NCBI RefSeq assembly: GCF_036663835.1
Contig: NZ_JAXOJT010000002.1
Coordinates: 496,001-560,000 of the forward strand
Length of the DNA: 64,000 nt
Direction of reading: 5' to 3'
From: Sphingomonas sp. LT1P40
Lineage (GTDB): Bacteria > Pseudomonadota > Alphaproteobacteria > Sphingomonadales > Sphingomonadaceae
The notes under the pieces were generated by a model, which was not told where the DNA came from, made no database searches, and worked only from the letters and a program-made list of their open reading frames with translations. Made by a program: the position numbers and the translations under genes. Of the stretch, positions 57,990-64,000 are shown piece after piece (the stretch's first letter is position 1; each line of letters starts with the position of its first letter).

Positions 57990-58162
57990 AGTCATCACCG
58001 CCATGACTTGGCGAGACCTCTTAGGTTGTCATTTCAGGCTACGATCGCGATCGGGCTGCTCAAGACGGGCATGGAAAGCATGAGATTTCGCAAACGATTT
58101 GGCGATTATGTCTCTTACAAACCCACTAGACCTAGAGCCGTGAGTCAGCGTATGCGCAGGCC

Positions 58163-58648
58163 ATGGATTTGCTCACCTATCTGGCAAAGGAATGGAACGT
58201 GATTAGCCAAGCGCTTTTCACGTTCTTGATCGCGGGCGCGATGGTAGCCGGGTTGGCTTACCTTGCGGCAAGGTCGCGCTTCACCGGCATCGTTGAAACG
58301 CTCAAAGAGCGCCTGTCCCTGAAGGATGACCGGATTGGCGACTTGGAGCGCAAGCTAGGAGAGTTGCACGAGGCAGCCGAAAGTCCGCCGCCCACTGTCG
58401 AGACGCACGGCGCTGAGACCGAAGATTATAGGGTCGTGATCCGCCAGCTAACCCAGCGCTACGTTTTCAACCACGATGGGATTTCGCCGGGAATTTTGGC
58501 AGGGGCCGAATTGCCGCCGCGAGAGTGGATGAACATTGAACTCAAACAAATGGGGAAAGACTGGCGCATCGGGGACGTGCAGGGTGCGTCCGCAGAGATT
58601 GTGCCGCTTATCCTACCCGGCCCGCCGCCTGCTGGACCTCAATTTTAG
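58163..58648 (+). CDS. Membrane-anchored coiled-coil protein, unknown function
   Basis: 161 residues. A membrane helix at about 14-36 (ISQALFTFLIAGAMVAGLAY) is followed by a coiled coil (about 42-72, with ETLKERLSLKDDRIGDLERK) and a small C-terminal soluble domain with RQLTQRYVFNHDGISPGILA and a Pro-rich end. No family recognised. Divergent from the SIR2 gene with a 188-base gap, and convergent with the small genes that follow. Confidence 0.65.
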   Translation: MDLLTYLAKEWNVISQALFTFLIAGAMVAGLAYLAARSRFTGIVETLKERLSLKDDRIGDLERKLGELHEAAESPPPTVETHGAETEDYRVVIRQLTQRYVFNHDGISPGILAGAELPPREWMNIELKQMGKDWRIGDVQGASAEIVPLILPGPPPAGPQF

Positions 58649-58655
58649 GCATATT

Positions 58656-58961
58656 CTACGGCCTAAGCCGCATGTTCTGATAGGTCGTGTAGGTGGCGAA
58701 CGCCAACGATTCTGACGGGTTGTTTCGACAGTATAATTCCACGGCTCCTATGATGCCGAGCGCGTCAGATTGGTCGCCCACGTTCGACTTTGTAGGAGTG
58801 TTCAACCCGCTCCAAAATCCCAGTATCCACGCCCTGCGTTCCACAGTTTTGTGGGCCTGCATGGCCGTCGCACAGCTACCAACGCCTAGGCCGAATACCG
58901 TTTCAGCATAAGCAGGCGTGCCGCTAGCTGCCATAAGAACGGCAAGGGCGATCCATCTCAC
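58656..58961 (-). CDS. Small secreted protein
   Basis: 101 residues. Signal peptide MRWIALAVLMAASGTPAYAE, then a Cys-containing domain: GLGVGSCATAMQ, RRAWILGFWSGLN and AVELYCRNNPSESLA. This Cys / W-x-GF-x-SG-x-N / D-x2-C-x3-P layout recurs in many short exported proteins of proteobacterial phages and islands; the function is unknown. Third gene of a minus-strand trio. Confidence 0.75.
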   Translation of the reverse strand: MRWIALAVLMAASGTPAYAETVFGLGVGSCATAMQAHKTVERRAWILGFWSGLNTPTKSNVGDQSDALGIIGAVELYCRNNPSESLAFATYTTYQNMRLRP

Positions 58962-58979
58962 TTCGGTTTCTCCACCGGC

Positions 58980-59150
58980 TTATGCTTGGTCCGTAAACGC
59001 AAGAGCGAGCAAGACCAGACTCGATATTGCAAAGCCTGCCATATCGAAGTTACGATGTGCGATCTCCGCCGTACCCCACGCGCCCACGTACAGGACAATC
59101 GCAGCAGCTGCGCCAACGACTGCTAGAGTCAGCAGGAGCGCGCGCTTCAC
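58980..59150 (-). CDS. Small membrane protein (56 aa)
   Basis: GTG at 59150, stop taa at 58980-58982. The product begins VKRALLLTLAVVGAAAAIVL and continues with a second hydrophobic stretch, MAGFAISSLVLLALAF, ending TDQA. So two membrane helices in 56 residues. The GTG overlaps the stop of the preceding small gene (gtga), a coupling sign that supports a real gene below usual length cut-offs. No function known. Confidence 0.65.
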   Translation of the reverse strand: MKRALLLTLAVVGAAAAIVLYVGAWGTAEIAHRNFDMAGFAISSLVLLALAFTDQA

Positions 59151-59302
59151 TCGCCTTTCTCCGGCGCCGGCTTATGCTTCACCAGCCTCCCTAGCTTCTC
59201 TGCGAGGCGCTTGGGGTCGTCGTCGGTTTCAAGCTCGCGCGCGACTTGCTTGAACTTATCAAGTTGACTCGGATCGTGTTTCGTAGGCGAACTAGCCGTC
59301 AT
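59147..59302 (-). CDS. Small charged protein (51 aa)
   Basis: ATG at 59302, tga at 59147-59149. The product starts MTASSPTKHDPSQLDKFKQV, then ARELETDDDPKRLAEKLGRL and ends HKPAPEKGE. A very similar plan (KFK-ARELE-DDD-RF-LKL-KHKP) is common in phage-like islands of alphaproteobacteria; no role is established. Its start codon shares bases with that of the divergent DUF3800 gene. Confidence 0.7.
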   Translation of the reverse strand: MTASSPTKHDPSQLDKFKQVARELETDDDPKRLAEKLGRLVKHKPAPEKGE

Positions 59303-60104
59303 GTTCGTGCATCCTTCGAAGCGATATCGCCTCTACATTGACGAAACCGGAACCCAAACGCTTAAGAAGGCGCATGAAGATCGGTTCTTATGTTTGATGG
59401 GAATCATTATGCTTCAACAGACGCATAATGACAAATTCGCACCGTCCGTCACCGAGCTAAAAGCCGACCTGTTTGGACACTGTGCCGACTCCCCGGTCAT
59501 CCTGCACAGGCGCGACATGGTTCGGGGGGAGGGGCATTTTGAGAGCCTGAAAGACGACCCCTTCCTAGCAATGGAATTTGAGCGGCGATGGCTCAAGCTT
59601 GTGGAGGGTGCGCAGTTCCTCGCGATTGCAGGGGCGATCGACAAAGATGCGCACGTCAAAAAGTATGTGGTTTGGCAGCACGATCCCTACCACTACTGCC
59701 TAGAAATTCTCGTAGAGCGGTTCGTGAAATGGTTGAACCGCCATGGTTTCGTCGGTGACGTTGTCATTGAGGCTCGCGGGAAGTTCGCAGATAAAAGGCT
59801 CAAGCGCGCCTATTCGGGCCTTTGGGCAAATGGCAACAACGCTGTAACGGCGGCGCTCGTTCAAAAATGCCTGACTTCCAAAGAGCTGAAGTTCTGTAGC
59901 AAGGCCGACGATATTGCGGCGGTGCAATTGGCGGACTCGTTGGCCCACCCAGTCCTTCGCTACATGAAAACGACACATCTTAATGAAGCACCCGCTGTCG
60001 GCTTTGGGTCGCGTCTTGTGGACGTTCTTGTCGCGTCAAAACTAGCGCGGCAGCCGAAAACCGGGCTCATCGAAGGCTGGGGTCTGAAATGGTTGCCGGA
60101 ATGA
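59301..60104 (+). CDS. DUF3800-family protein
   Basis: 267 residues. The N-terminus RYRLYIDETGTQTLKK has the first conserved Asp (D14); VVIEARGKFADKRLKRAY is in the middle; and the C-terminal SKADDIAAVQLADSLAHPVL is the family hallmark DD-x4-QLAD. DUF3800 proteins are predicted to have an RNase H-like fold with an acidic triad and are frequent in phages and islands; nuclease activity is a prediction. The ATG overlaps the divergent small gene start in catg. Followed by an 8-bp hairpin at 60108. Confidence 0.85.
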   Translation: MFVHPSKRYRLYIDETGTQTLKKAHEDRFLCLMGIIMLQQTHNDKFAPSVTELKADLFGHCADSPVILHRRDMVRGEGHFESLKDDPFLAMEFERRWLKLVEGAQFLAIAGAIDKDAHVKKYVVWQHDPYHYCLEILVERFVKWLNRHGFVGDVVIEARGKFADKRLKRAYSGLWANGNNAVTAALVQKCLTSKELKFCSKADDIAAVQLADSLAHPVLRYMKTTHLNEAPAVGFGSRLVDVLVASKLARQPKTGLIEGWGLKWLPE

Positions 60105-60107
60105 AAA

Positions 60108-60126
60108 CGGGGGCCCAAGGCCCCCG
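60108..60126. terminator. GC-rich hairpin between DUF3800 and transposase genes
   Basis: cgggggcc (60108-60115) and ggcccccg (60119-60126) form a perfect 8-bp stem with loop caa. On the minus strand it is followed by gttttcatt, a short T-run, so it may end transcripts coming from the transposase; on the plus strand it lies 3 bases after the DUF3800 stop. Confidence 0.55.
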
Positions 60127-60262
60127 CTGAACGCGAAACACGTTCTCCCTCCAACCGCAGCTGGATTGGATCGAAGATGGGAGCAAATCCCTAATAAATC
60201 AAGACTTTTCCACAAACTTGAACTTGAAGCTAAGCTGTTGAGGTTGAATCGTTTTCTCGAAT

Positions 60263-61225
60263 TCAGGCGTCGATACCAGCTGATTTATCGGTGAGGCACT
60301 TGCCAATGATACCAGCCATCGCGTTGCGCGAACGCTGGCGGTCATCCACGCCGTTGGCGATGCGGTTGTTATAGCGGAACTCAAACTCTGCCAGATAGCG
60401 GTGCAGATGCTGCTGTCCGCAATGCTGGCAAACGCCCTTCATGCCGCGCTTGAAGATCGAAAACGCACCTTCAACGGTGTTCGTGTGGATCGTACGATCA
60501 TCCAGGTTCACATACTGGTTCATGCGGTGGGTCGTGGTGCCATGCTCCGGGAACTCGCGACCGATCTTCGTGTAGATGCGGCTTTCGTCGGCCATCAGGC
60601 GGGCTTCGCCGGAAATGTTGGCCTTCACCACCGGGACGACGTTGGCGGCGGTGCAGCGCTCGAAAGCGAACGAACGCATGGTGCCGCTCTCACGATCGAC
60701 CAGCGCGACGACTGCCATCTTGTGCGGATAGCCGGGGCGCGTTTCAGAACCCTTCTTGATGCCGAAATAGGTTTCGTCCCCTTCGACCGCGCCGCCGTTG
60801 CTACCGAACACGGATAGGTCACCCGAACGCATCGCTTCGCGGATACGGTGGGCGAGAAACCATGCGCTCTTATACTGGACTTCAAGCACGCGGCTGAGCC
60901 GGTGCGAGCTGATACCCTTCTTGCTCGACACCATCAGATGAACGGCCTGTAGCATCTTGTGGAGCGGCATACGGGCGTGCTCGAACACGGTGCCAACCTT
61001 CACGGTGAATTGAGCGCGGCACTCGCCACACTTTTTCAGGCCGTGGCGGACAACGCCTTCAGGGTTCTTCTTGCTTGGCTTGGAGCGGACGCCAGCCAGA
61101 TCGTAGATGCGACCGCCGACCGTGCCGCAATGCGGGCAAACCGTTCCATCGGCCCACACGATGCTTTCCAGATAGGCGAAAGCCTTGGCTTCGTCGTGAA
61201 AGTGCGGGGAAGAAAGAACCGACAT
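60263..61225 (-). CDS. IS1595-family transposase
   Basis: 320 residues. The N-terminal zinc ribbon has C30-C33 (VCPHCG) and C66-C69 (KKCGECRAQ). The DDE core shows VEGDETYFG with D150, MADESRIYTK with D213 and NTVEGAFSIFKRGMKG with E252, so the catalytic set looks intact. The pattern is the IS1595/ISSpo3 branch. I did not find matching terminal inverted repeats in the short flanks (60105-60262 and 61226-61417), so it may be a stand-alone cargo gene or an old, end-eroded insertion. Confidence 0.88.
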   Translation of the reverse strand: MSVLSSPHFHDEAKAFAYLESIVWADGTVCPHCGTVGGRIYDLAGVRSKPSKKNPEGVVRHGLKKCGECRAQFTVKVGTVFEHARMPLHKMLQAVHLMVSSKKGISSHRLSRVLEVQYKSAWFLAHRIREAMRSGDLSVFGSNGGAVEGDETYFGIKKGSETRPGYPHKMAVVALVDRESGTMRSFAFERCTAANVVPVVKANISGEARLMADESRIYTKIGREFPEHGTTTHRMNQYVNLDDRTIHTNTVEGAFSIFKRGMKGVCQHCGQQHLHRYLAEFEFRYNNRIANGVDDRQRSRNAMAGIIGKCLTDKSAGIDA

Positions 61226-61322
61226 GGTGAAACGCTCCGTTTGGTGGAGCCGTTATGTGTCAAATCGTGGGTTTGTAAAGTGCATAATCACGAACGATTT
61301 TGCTTCGGATTGAACGAGATCA

Positions 61323-61411
61323 CGGTACATTACCTTGGTACATTGGTTGGTACACAGGGCGGGCCAAACATGCGTAATAACAATAGTTTACCAGGAACCG
61401 AGCCGGTACAC
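61323..61411. repeat. ggtaca repeat cluster near attR
   Basis: ggtaca occurs at 61324, 61337, 61349 and 61405, all in the same orientation; the first three are spaced by 13 and 12 bases. The longer word ttggtacat (61335-61343) also occurs next to the other end, at 45616-45624. These are candidate integrase arm-binding sites. Confidence 0.55.
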
Positions 61412-61417
61412 ATCTCC

Positions 61418-61434
61418 TCCCTCCGTCTCCGCCA
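61418..61434 (+). repeat. attR core: 17-bp direct repeat
   Basis: Exact copy of 45524-45540. After the core the chromosome continues with a hairpin (61436-61441 with 61449-61454) resembling the one after the tRNA, which suggests the original tRNA terminator was left at this end. Confidence 0.92.
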
Positions 61435-61582
61435 AATCCAGTTTTATCCTGGATAAACAACACGCCGCATGACCGGGTTGGAAGGGCACGACAAGTTGCT
61501 CGACACCGTGTCGGGATGTCGAGAATGCCCATCGTCAGCCGGTCGCGTACCGATCCGCACCTAGCTGCATCGAATGAGTGAA

Positions 61583-61617
61583 CCCCGGGAACCCGCGAAT
61601 GCTCGCGGCACCCGGGG
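61583..61617. terminator. Hairpin downstream of the surface-protein gene
   Basis: ccccggg (61583-61589) and cccgggg (61611-61617) enclose a second inner stem (ccgcga/tcgcgg). It lies 31 bases past the stop codon of the minus-strand gene. No clear T-run follows, so termination is plausible but not certain. Confidence 0.55.
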
Positions 61618-61647
61618 AAGGCACGTCCAGATCGCTATCGCAGCTCC

Positions 61648-64000
61648 TTAAACGAACGGGTCCGGCGTGATGATGGTGCCGACCGGGCTTTCCAGATGGA
61701 ACACATAATCGCTGCCATCCTGATAGCCGGCGCTCGAGTTCAGTCCGTTGACGATCAGGAAGGTCTGGCCGGCCATGTCGCCGCCGGTGGCGGTGAACAG
61801 TACCGCCTGACCCGATGCCATCTGTGCCGCGCCGATCGCCGCGGCCAAATCCTCGTTGAACGTCGCCAGCGACAGGTTGCCGCTGACCGGAGCCGCGACG
61901 CTGGTGACCGCAAACGGCAGGTCGATCCGGTCCTCCGCCGCATTGAATCCTACCAGCGTGTCGTAGTTGATGCCCGTAGATTGGCTTGCCACGTCATAGG
62001 CGAAGATGTCCGCGCCCACACCGCCGGTCAGCCGGTCGCCACCCGCGCCGCCCCACAGCCAGTCGTCGCCGCCACCGCCAGTGATCGTATCGCCCACGGC
62101 ACCCCCATAGACACGCAGATTGCCGTCGGTTTCCGCCGCTCCATTGACCGTCAGGGCCGTCAGCAACGGAAAGCCCCAGATGGTCAGCGTGGCGTCGTTC
62201 GCCACCAGGCTGTCGGCCAGCGTCAGGTTGAAGCTGTTGCTGTCCCCCACCGGCCCGCGCTGCAGCGTGATCGTCTCGATATTCTGGATGCTCGTACCAT
62301 CCAGCGTAATCGTGTAGTCGCCGTCCAGCGCCAGCTGATCGTTGGTGCCGCCGCCGCCATTGACTCGATCGACCGTTGGATCGAACCGGCCGGGGCCGAA
62401 CCAGAATCCGTCATTCTGCGCGCCGCCGGTCACCACATCGGTACCCAGGCCGCCATAGATGCGGAAGCTGCCGTCGGTCTCGTTCGAGCCGTTGAAGGTG
62501 AAGCTGTTATCCTCGCCCAGATTCGTGCCGAACACCGTCAGCACCTGACCCGCGCCGACATTGTCGTTGTGGGTGGTGATGTCGTAATCGTTGCCGCCGT
62601 CGTCGAGCAGGCCGATCAACTCGACATTGCGCAGCGTCGTCGATCCCAGCACCAGCGCATTGCCGCCGGTATAGTTGCCGCGCAGACCGACCTGATCGTT
62701 GGTCCCGTCGCCGCCGTCGATTGCGTCCGACGCATCGAACGCCGCGCCCATCAGGAAACCGTCATTGCCATCGCCACCGGATGCGGTGTCGCTACCCCCT
62801 TGGCTCAGGTCGAAGAAATCGACGCCGTTGGTGCCGCCCAAATTGTCGTTGCCCGCGGTACCCTGAAGCACGCCGTCGTCGGCAAGGGTGATGGCGATGT
62901 TCGCCGAATCGTTATCGCCCGACTCGGCGATATTGATCGCCAGCGTATCGGACCCATCGAAATTGAGGTTGCCGCGATAAATCAGCCCTTCAACGGCGGC
63001 GTTGATATCAGCGGCCAGACCGACGATCTGCACATTGGCGGTGCCGTTGCCGGTTACCGCGAGGTTGGTGGTGCCCGACAAGGTCAGCGTGCCGCTTTGC
63101 ACGCCGAGCGTCATCGTAACGCTGCGGAGATCGGGATCGGACACCGTGATCGCGTTGCCGTTGGCGGCGTTGAATATGATGTTGACGTCCTCGGTCCCGC
63201 CGACCGTCGTGTCAGCGACCGTCAGCACCAGCGGATCGTTCTGCGCCGTGATGTTCACGGTGACCGTGCCGGCATCATAATTGTTGTCGAGGACTACCGT
63301 TCCCTGATCGCCGCCCGGTGCGCCGTCCGACAGGCCAAAAGCGAGCAATACCGAGAGCGGCGGCGCATCGGACAGATTGGTGTACTGAATCCGTCCCAGC
63401 ACTTCGTTGACGAGCGCGGTGGTCGCCGTCGTCGCGCTGCTGGTGAAGCTGATGCTCAGGCCTCCGGCGATGACCGACAGCGTGGCGAAGGTCAGGCCGC
63501 CGGATTGCAGGTCGTTGCCGGCGATTGTGAACGATGCGCCCGTGGCGTTGATCGCAAACGTATCCTCCGCCGAAACCCCAGAGTCACGGTTGATCGAGAA
63601 GGTCGCACCCGCATAATCGCCGGCGCCGCCGTTACGCGCATCGAGATCGGGGTCGCTGACCGCGACGGCGACAGTGGCCGCCGTCTGCTCGGTTGCGGCG
63701 ATATCGGACAGATCGGGCACGACCGGCGCATCATTCTGCCGCGCGACGGTGACGGTGGTGTCGAGCGTCAGCGTGTCCGCCCCCGCGCCCTCGTTGGTAC
63801 CGCGCCCGTCGACCAGCGTCAGCGTCACCGTGCGGGTCGATATGTTCGGCGCAACGCCGTTGCTGTTGGTATAGGTCAGCGCGCGGACCAGCTCGGTCAG
63901 CGCGGCCGGGGTTGCATCGGCGTCGAAGGTAAAGACGAGGTCCAGTCCGCCTGCGCCGCCGCCGGTATAGGTGGCGATCTGAACGCCGTTGACCGACACC
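61648..64000 (-). CDS. Giant repetitive surface/secreted protein, C-terminal part only
   Basis: 784 codons without a start; the gene continues past the right edge. The sequence is Ala/Gly/Asp/Thr-rich. First come cadherin/calx-beta-like repeats (about 1-360 of the visible part) with TFSINRDSGVSAEDTFAING-like units, then glycine- and Asp-rich blocks such as GGSDTASGGDGNDGFLMGA and [20 protein letters not shown], the RTX calcium-binding nonapeptide type. The end, with AGQTFLIVNGLNSSAGYQDG and DYVFHLE, fits the C-terminal signal domain of type I-secreted sphingomonad proteins (bluetail-like). Probably a cell-surface adhesin. No transporter gene is in view. Confidence 0.85.
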   Translation of the reverse strand, partial: VSVNGVQIATYTGGGAGGLDLVFTFDADATPAALTELVRALTYTNSNGVAPNISTRTVTLTLVDGRGTNEGAGADTLTLDTTVTVARQNDAPVVPDLSDIAATEQTAATVAVAVSDPDLDARNGGAGDYAGATFSINRDSGVSAEDTFAINATGASFTIAGNDLQSGGLTFATLSVIAGGLSISFTSSATTATTALVNEVLGRIQYTNLSDAPPLSVLLAFGLSDGAPGGDQGTVVLDNNYDAGTVTVNITAQNDPLVLTVADTTVGGTEDVNIIFNAANGNAITVSDPDLRSVTMTLGVQSGTLTLSGTTNLAVTGNGTANVQIVGLAADINAAVEGLIYRGNLNFDGSDTLAINIAESGDNDSANIAITLADDGVLQGTAGNDNLGGTNGVDFFDLSQGGSDTASGGDGNDGFLMGAAFDASDAIDGGDGTNDQVGLRGNYTGGNALVLGSTTLRNVELIGLLDDGGNDYDITTHNDNVGAGQVLTVFGTNLGEDNSFTFNGSNETDGSFRIYGGLGTDVVTGGAQNDGFWFGPGRFDPTVDRVNGGGGTNDQLALDGDYTITLDGTSIQNIETITLQRGPVGDSNSFNLTLADSLVANDATLTIWGFPLLTALTVNGAAETDGNLRVYGGAVGDTITGGGGDDWLWGGAGGDRLTGGVGADIFAYDVASQSTGINYDTLVGFNAAEDRIDLPFAVTSVAAPVSGNLSLATFNEDLAAAIGAAQMASGQAVLFTATGGDMAGQTFLIVNGLNSSAGYQDGSDYVFHLESPVGTIITPDPFV

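Larger units (their letters stand above)
45524..61434. mobile_element. Integrative element in tRNA-Ser(GCT), 15.9 kb
   Basis: Boundaries are the 17-bp direct repeats at 45524-45540 and 61418-61434. The integrase is the first gene inside attL. The content is accessory: two site-specific recombinases, a transposase, an XRE switch, and proteins linked to phage defence or of unknown function. The sequence between the repeats is visibly less GC-rich and uses more rare-looking codons than the chromosomal genes on both sides. Conjugation, capsid or portal genes were not seen, so it is not a self-transmissible ICE or a full prophage; a phage satellite or mobilisable defence island fits better. Confidence 0.88.

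Noticed and set aside
57975..58162. Small gene at 58008-58202 upstream of the coiled-coil gene
   Set aside because: Overlaps the start of the better supported gene at 58163 and has no recognisable features.
61324..61354. Possible CRISPR-like or iteron array of ggtaca repeats
   Set aside because: Only a 6-base unit and no uniform spacers; better read as protein-binding sites near attR. No CRISPR array or cas gene seen anywhere in the window.
45524..61434. Full prophage or ICE
   Set aside because: No terminase, capsid, portal, tail, relaxase or conjugation gene could be seen.

Overview
The window looks like the chromosome of a high-GC alphaproteobacterium, most likely a sphingomonad. Signs are the single compact flagellar operon with 4-base gene overlaps, the TonB-receptor/MFS/TetR cluster, an EipA-type (DUF1134) periplasmic protein and a very large secreted surface protein. 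I can infer the family but not name a species.

Layout: 1-406 is the 5' part of a NYN-domain gene running off the left edge. 479-17349 is a flagellar block: flagellin on the minus strand with its terminator, then a sigma-54-type activator followed by fliE-F-G-H-I-J-K-L-M-N-O-P-Q-R, flhB, fliD and fliS on the plus strand. It supplies the MS ring, switch, export ATPase complex, export gate, hook-length control, filament cap and chaperone. flhA, rod, hook, motor and sigma-28 genes are not here. 17351-45295 is ordinary chromosome: a CoA-transferase, FMN reductase, response regulator, ZntB, a siroheme-synthase-like protein, lysA, a lipoprotein, argH, a TlpA-type thioredoxin, TetR/TonB receptor/MFS, prfC, hydrolase/epimerase/GST/SDR genes, pheST with rplT and rpmI, an AsmA-family protein, a membrane-tethered winged-helix protein, hisN and a DUF1134 gene.

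45451-45540 is tRNA-Ser(GCT). Its last 17 bases recur at 61418-61434 and bound a 15.9-kb integrative element. Inside are a tyrosine integrase 162 bp from attL, a winged-helix replication-like protein, a serine recombinase, an XRE regulator with a clear palindromic operator divergent from a membrane protein, a DUF2971 protein, a stand-alone gene resembling the C-terminal domain of RarA/MgsA, a 1186-residue SIR2-domain protein, a membrane/coiled-coil protein, three small minus-strand genes (two of them very short), a DUF3800 protein and an IS1595-family transposase. The element reads as a defence/accessory island. The SIR2 protein, the convergent RarA-C-like gene and DUF2971 are the best candidates for a poorly described anti-phage or abortive-infection module.

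61648-64000 is the C-terminal part of a giant repetitive, probably type-I-secreted surface protein whose start lies beyond the right edge.
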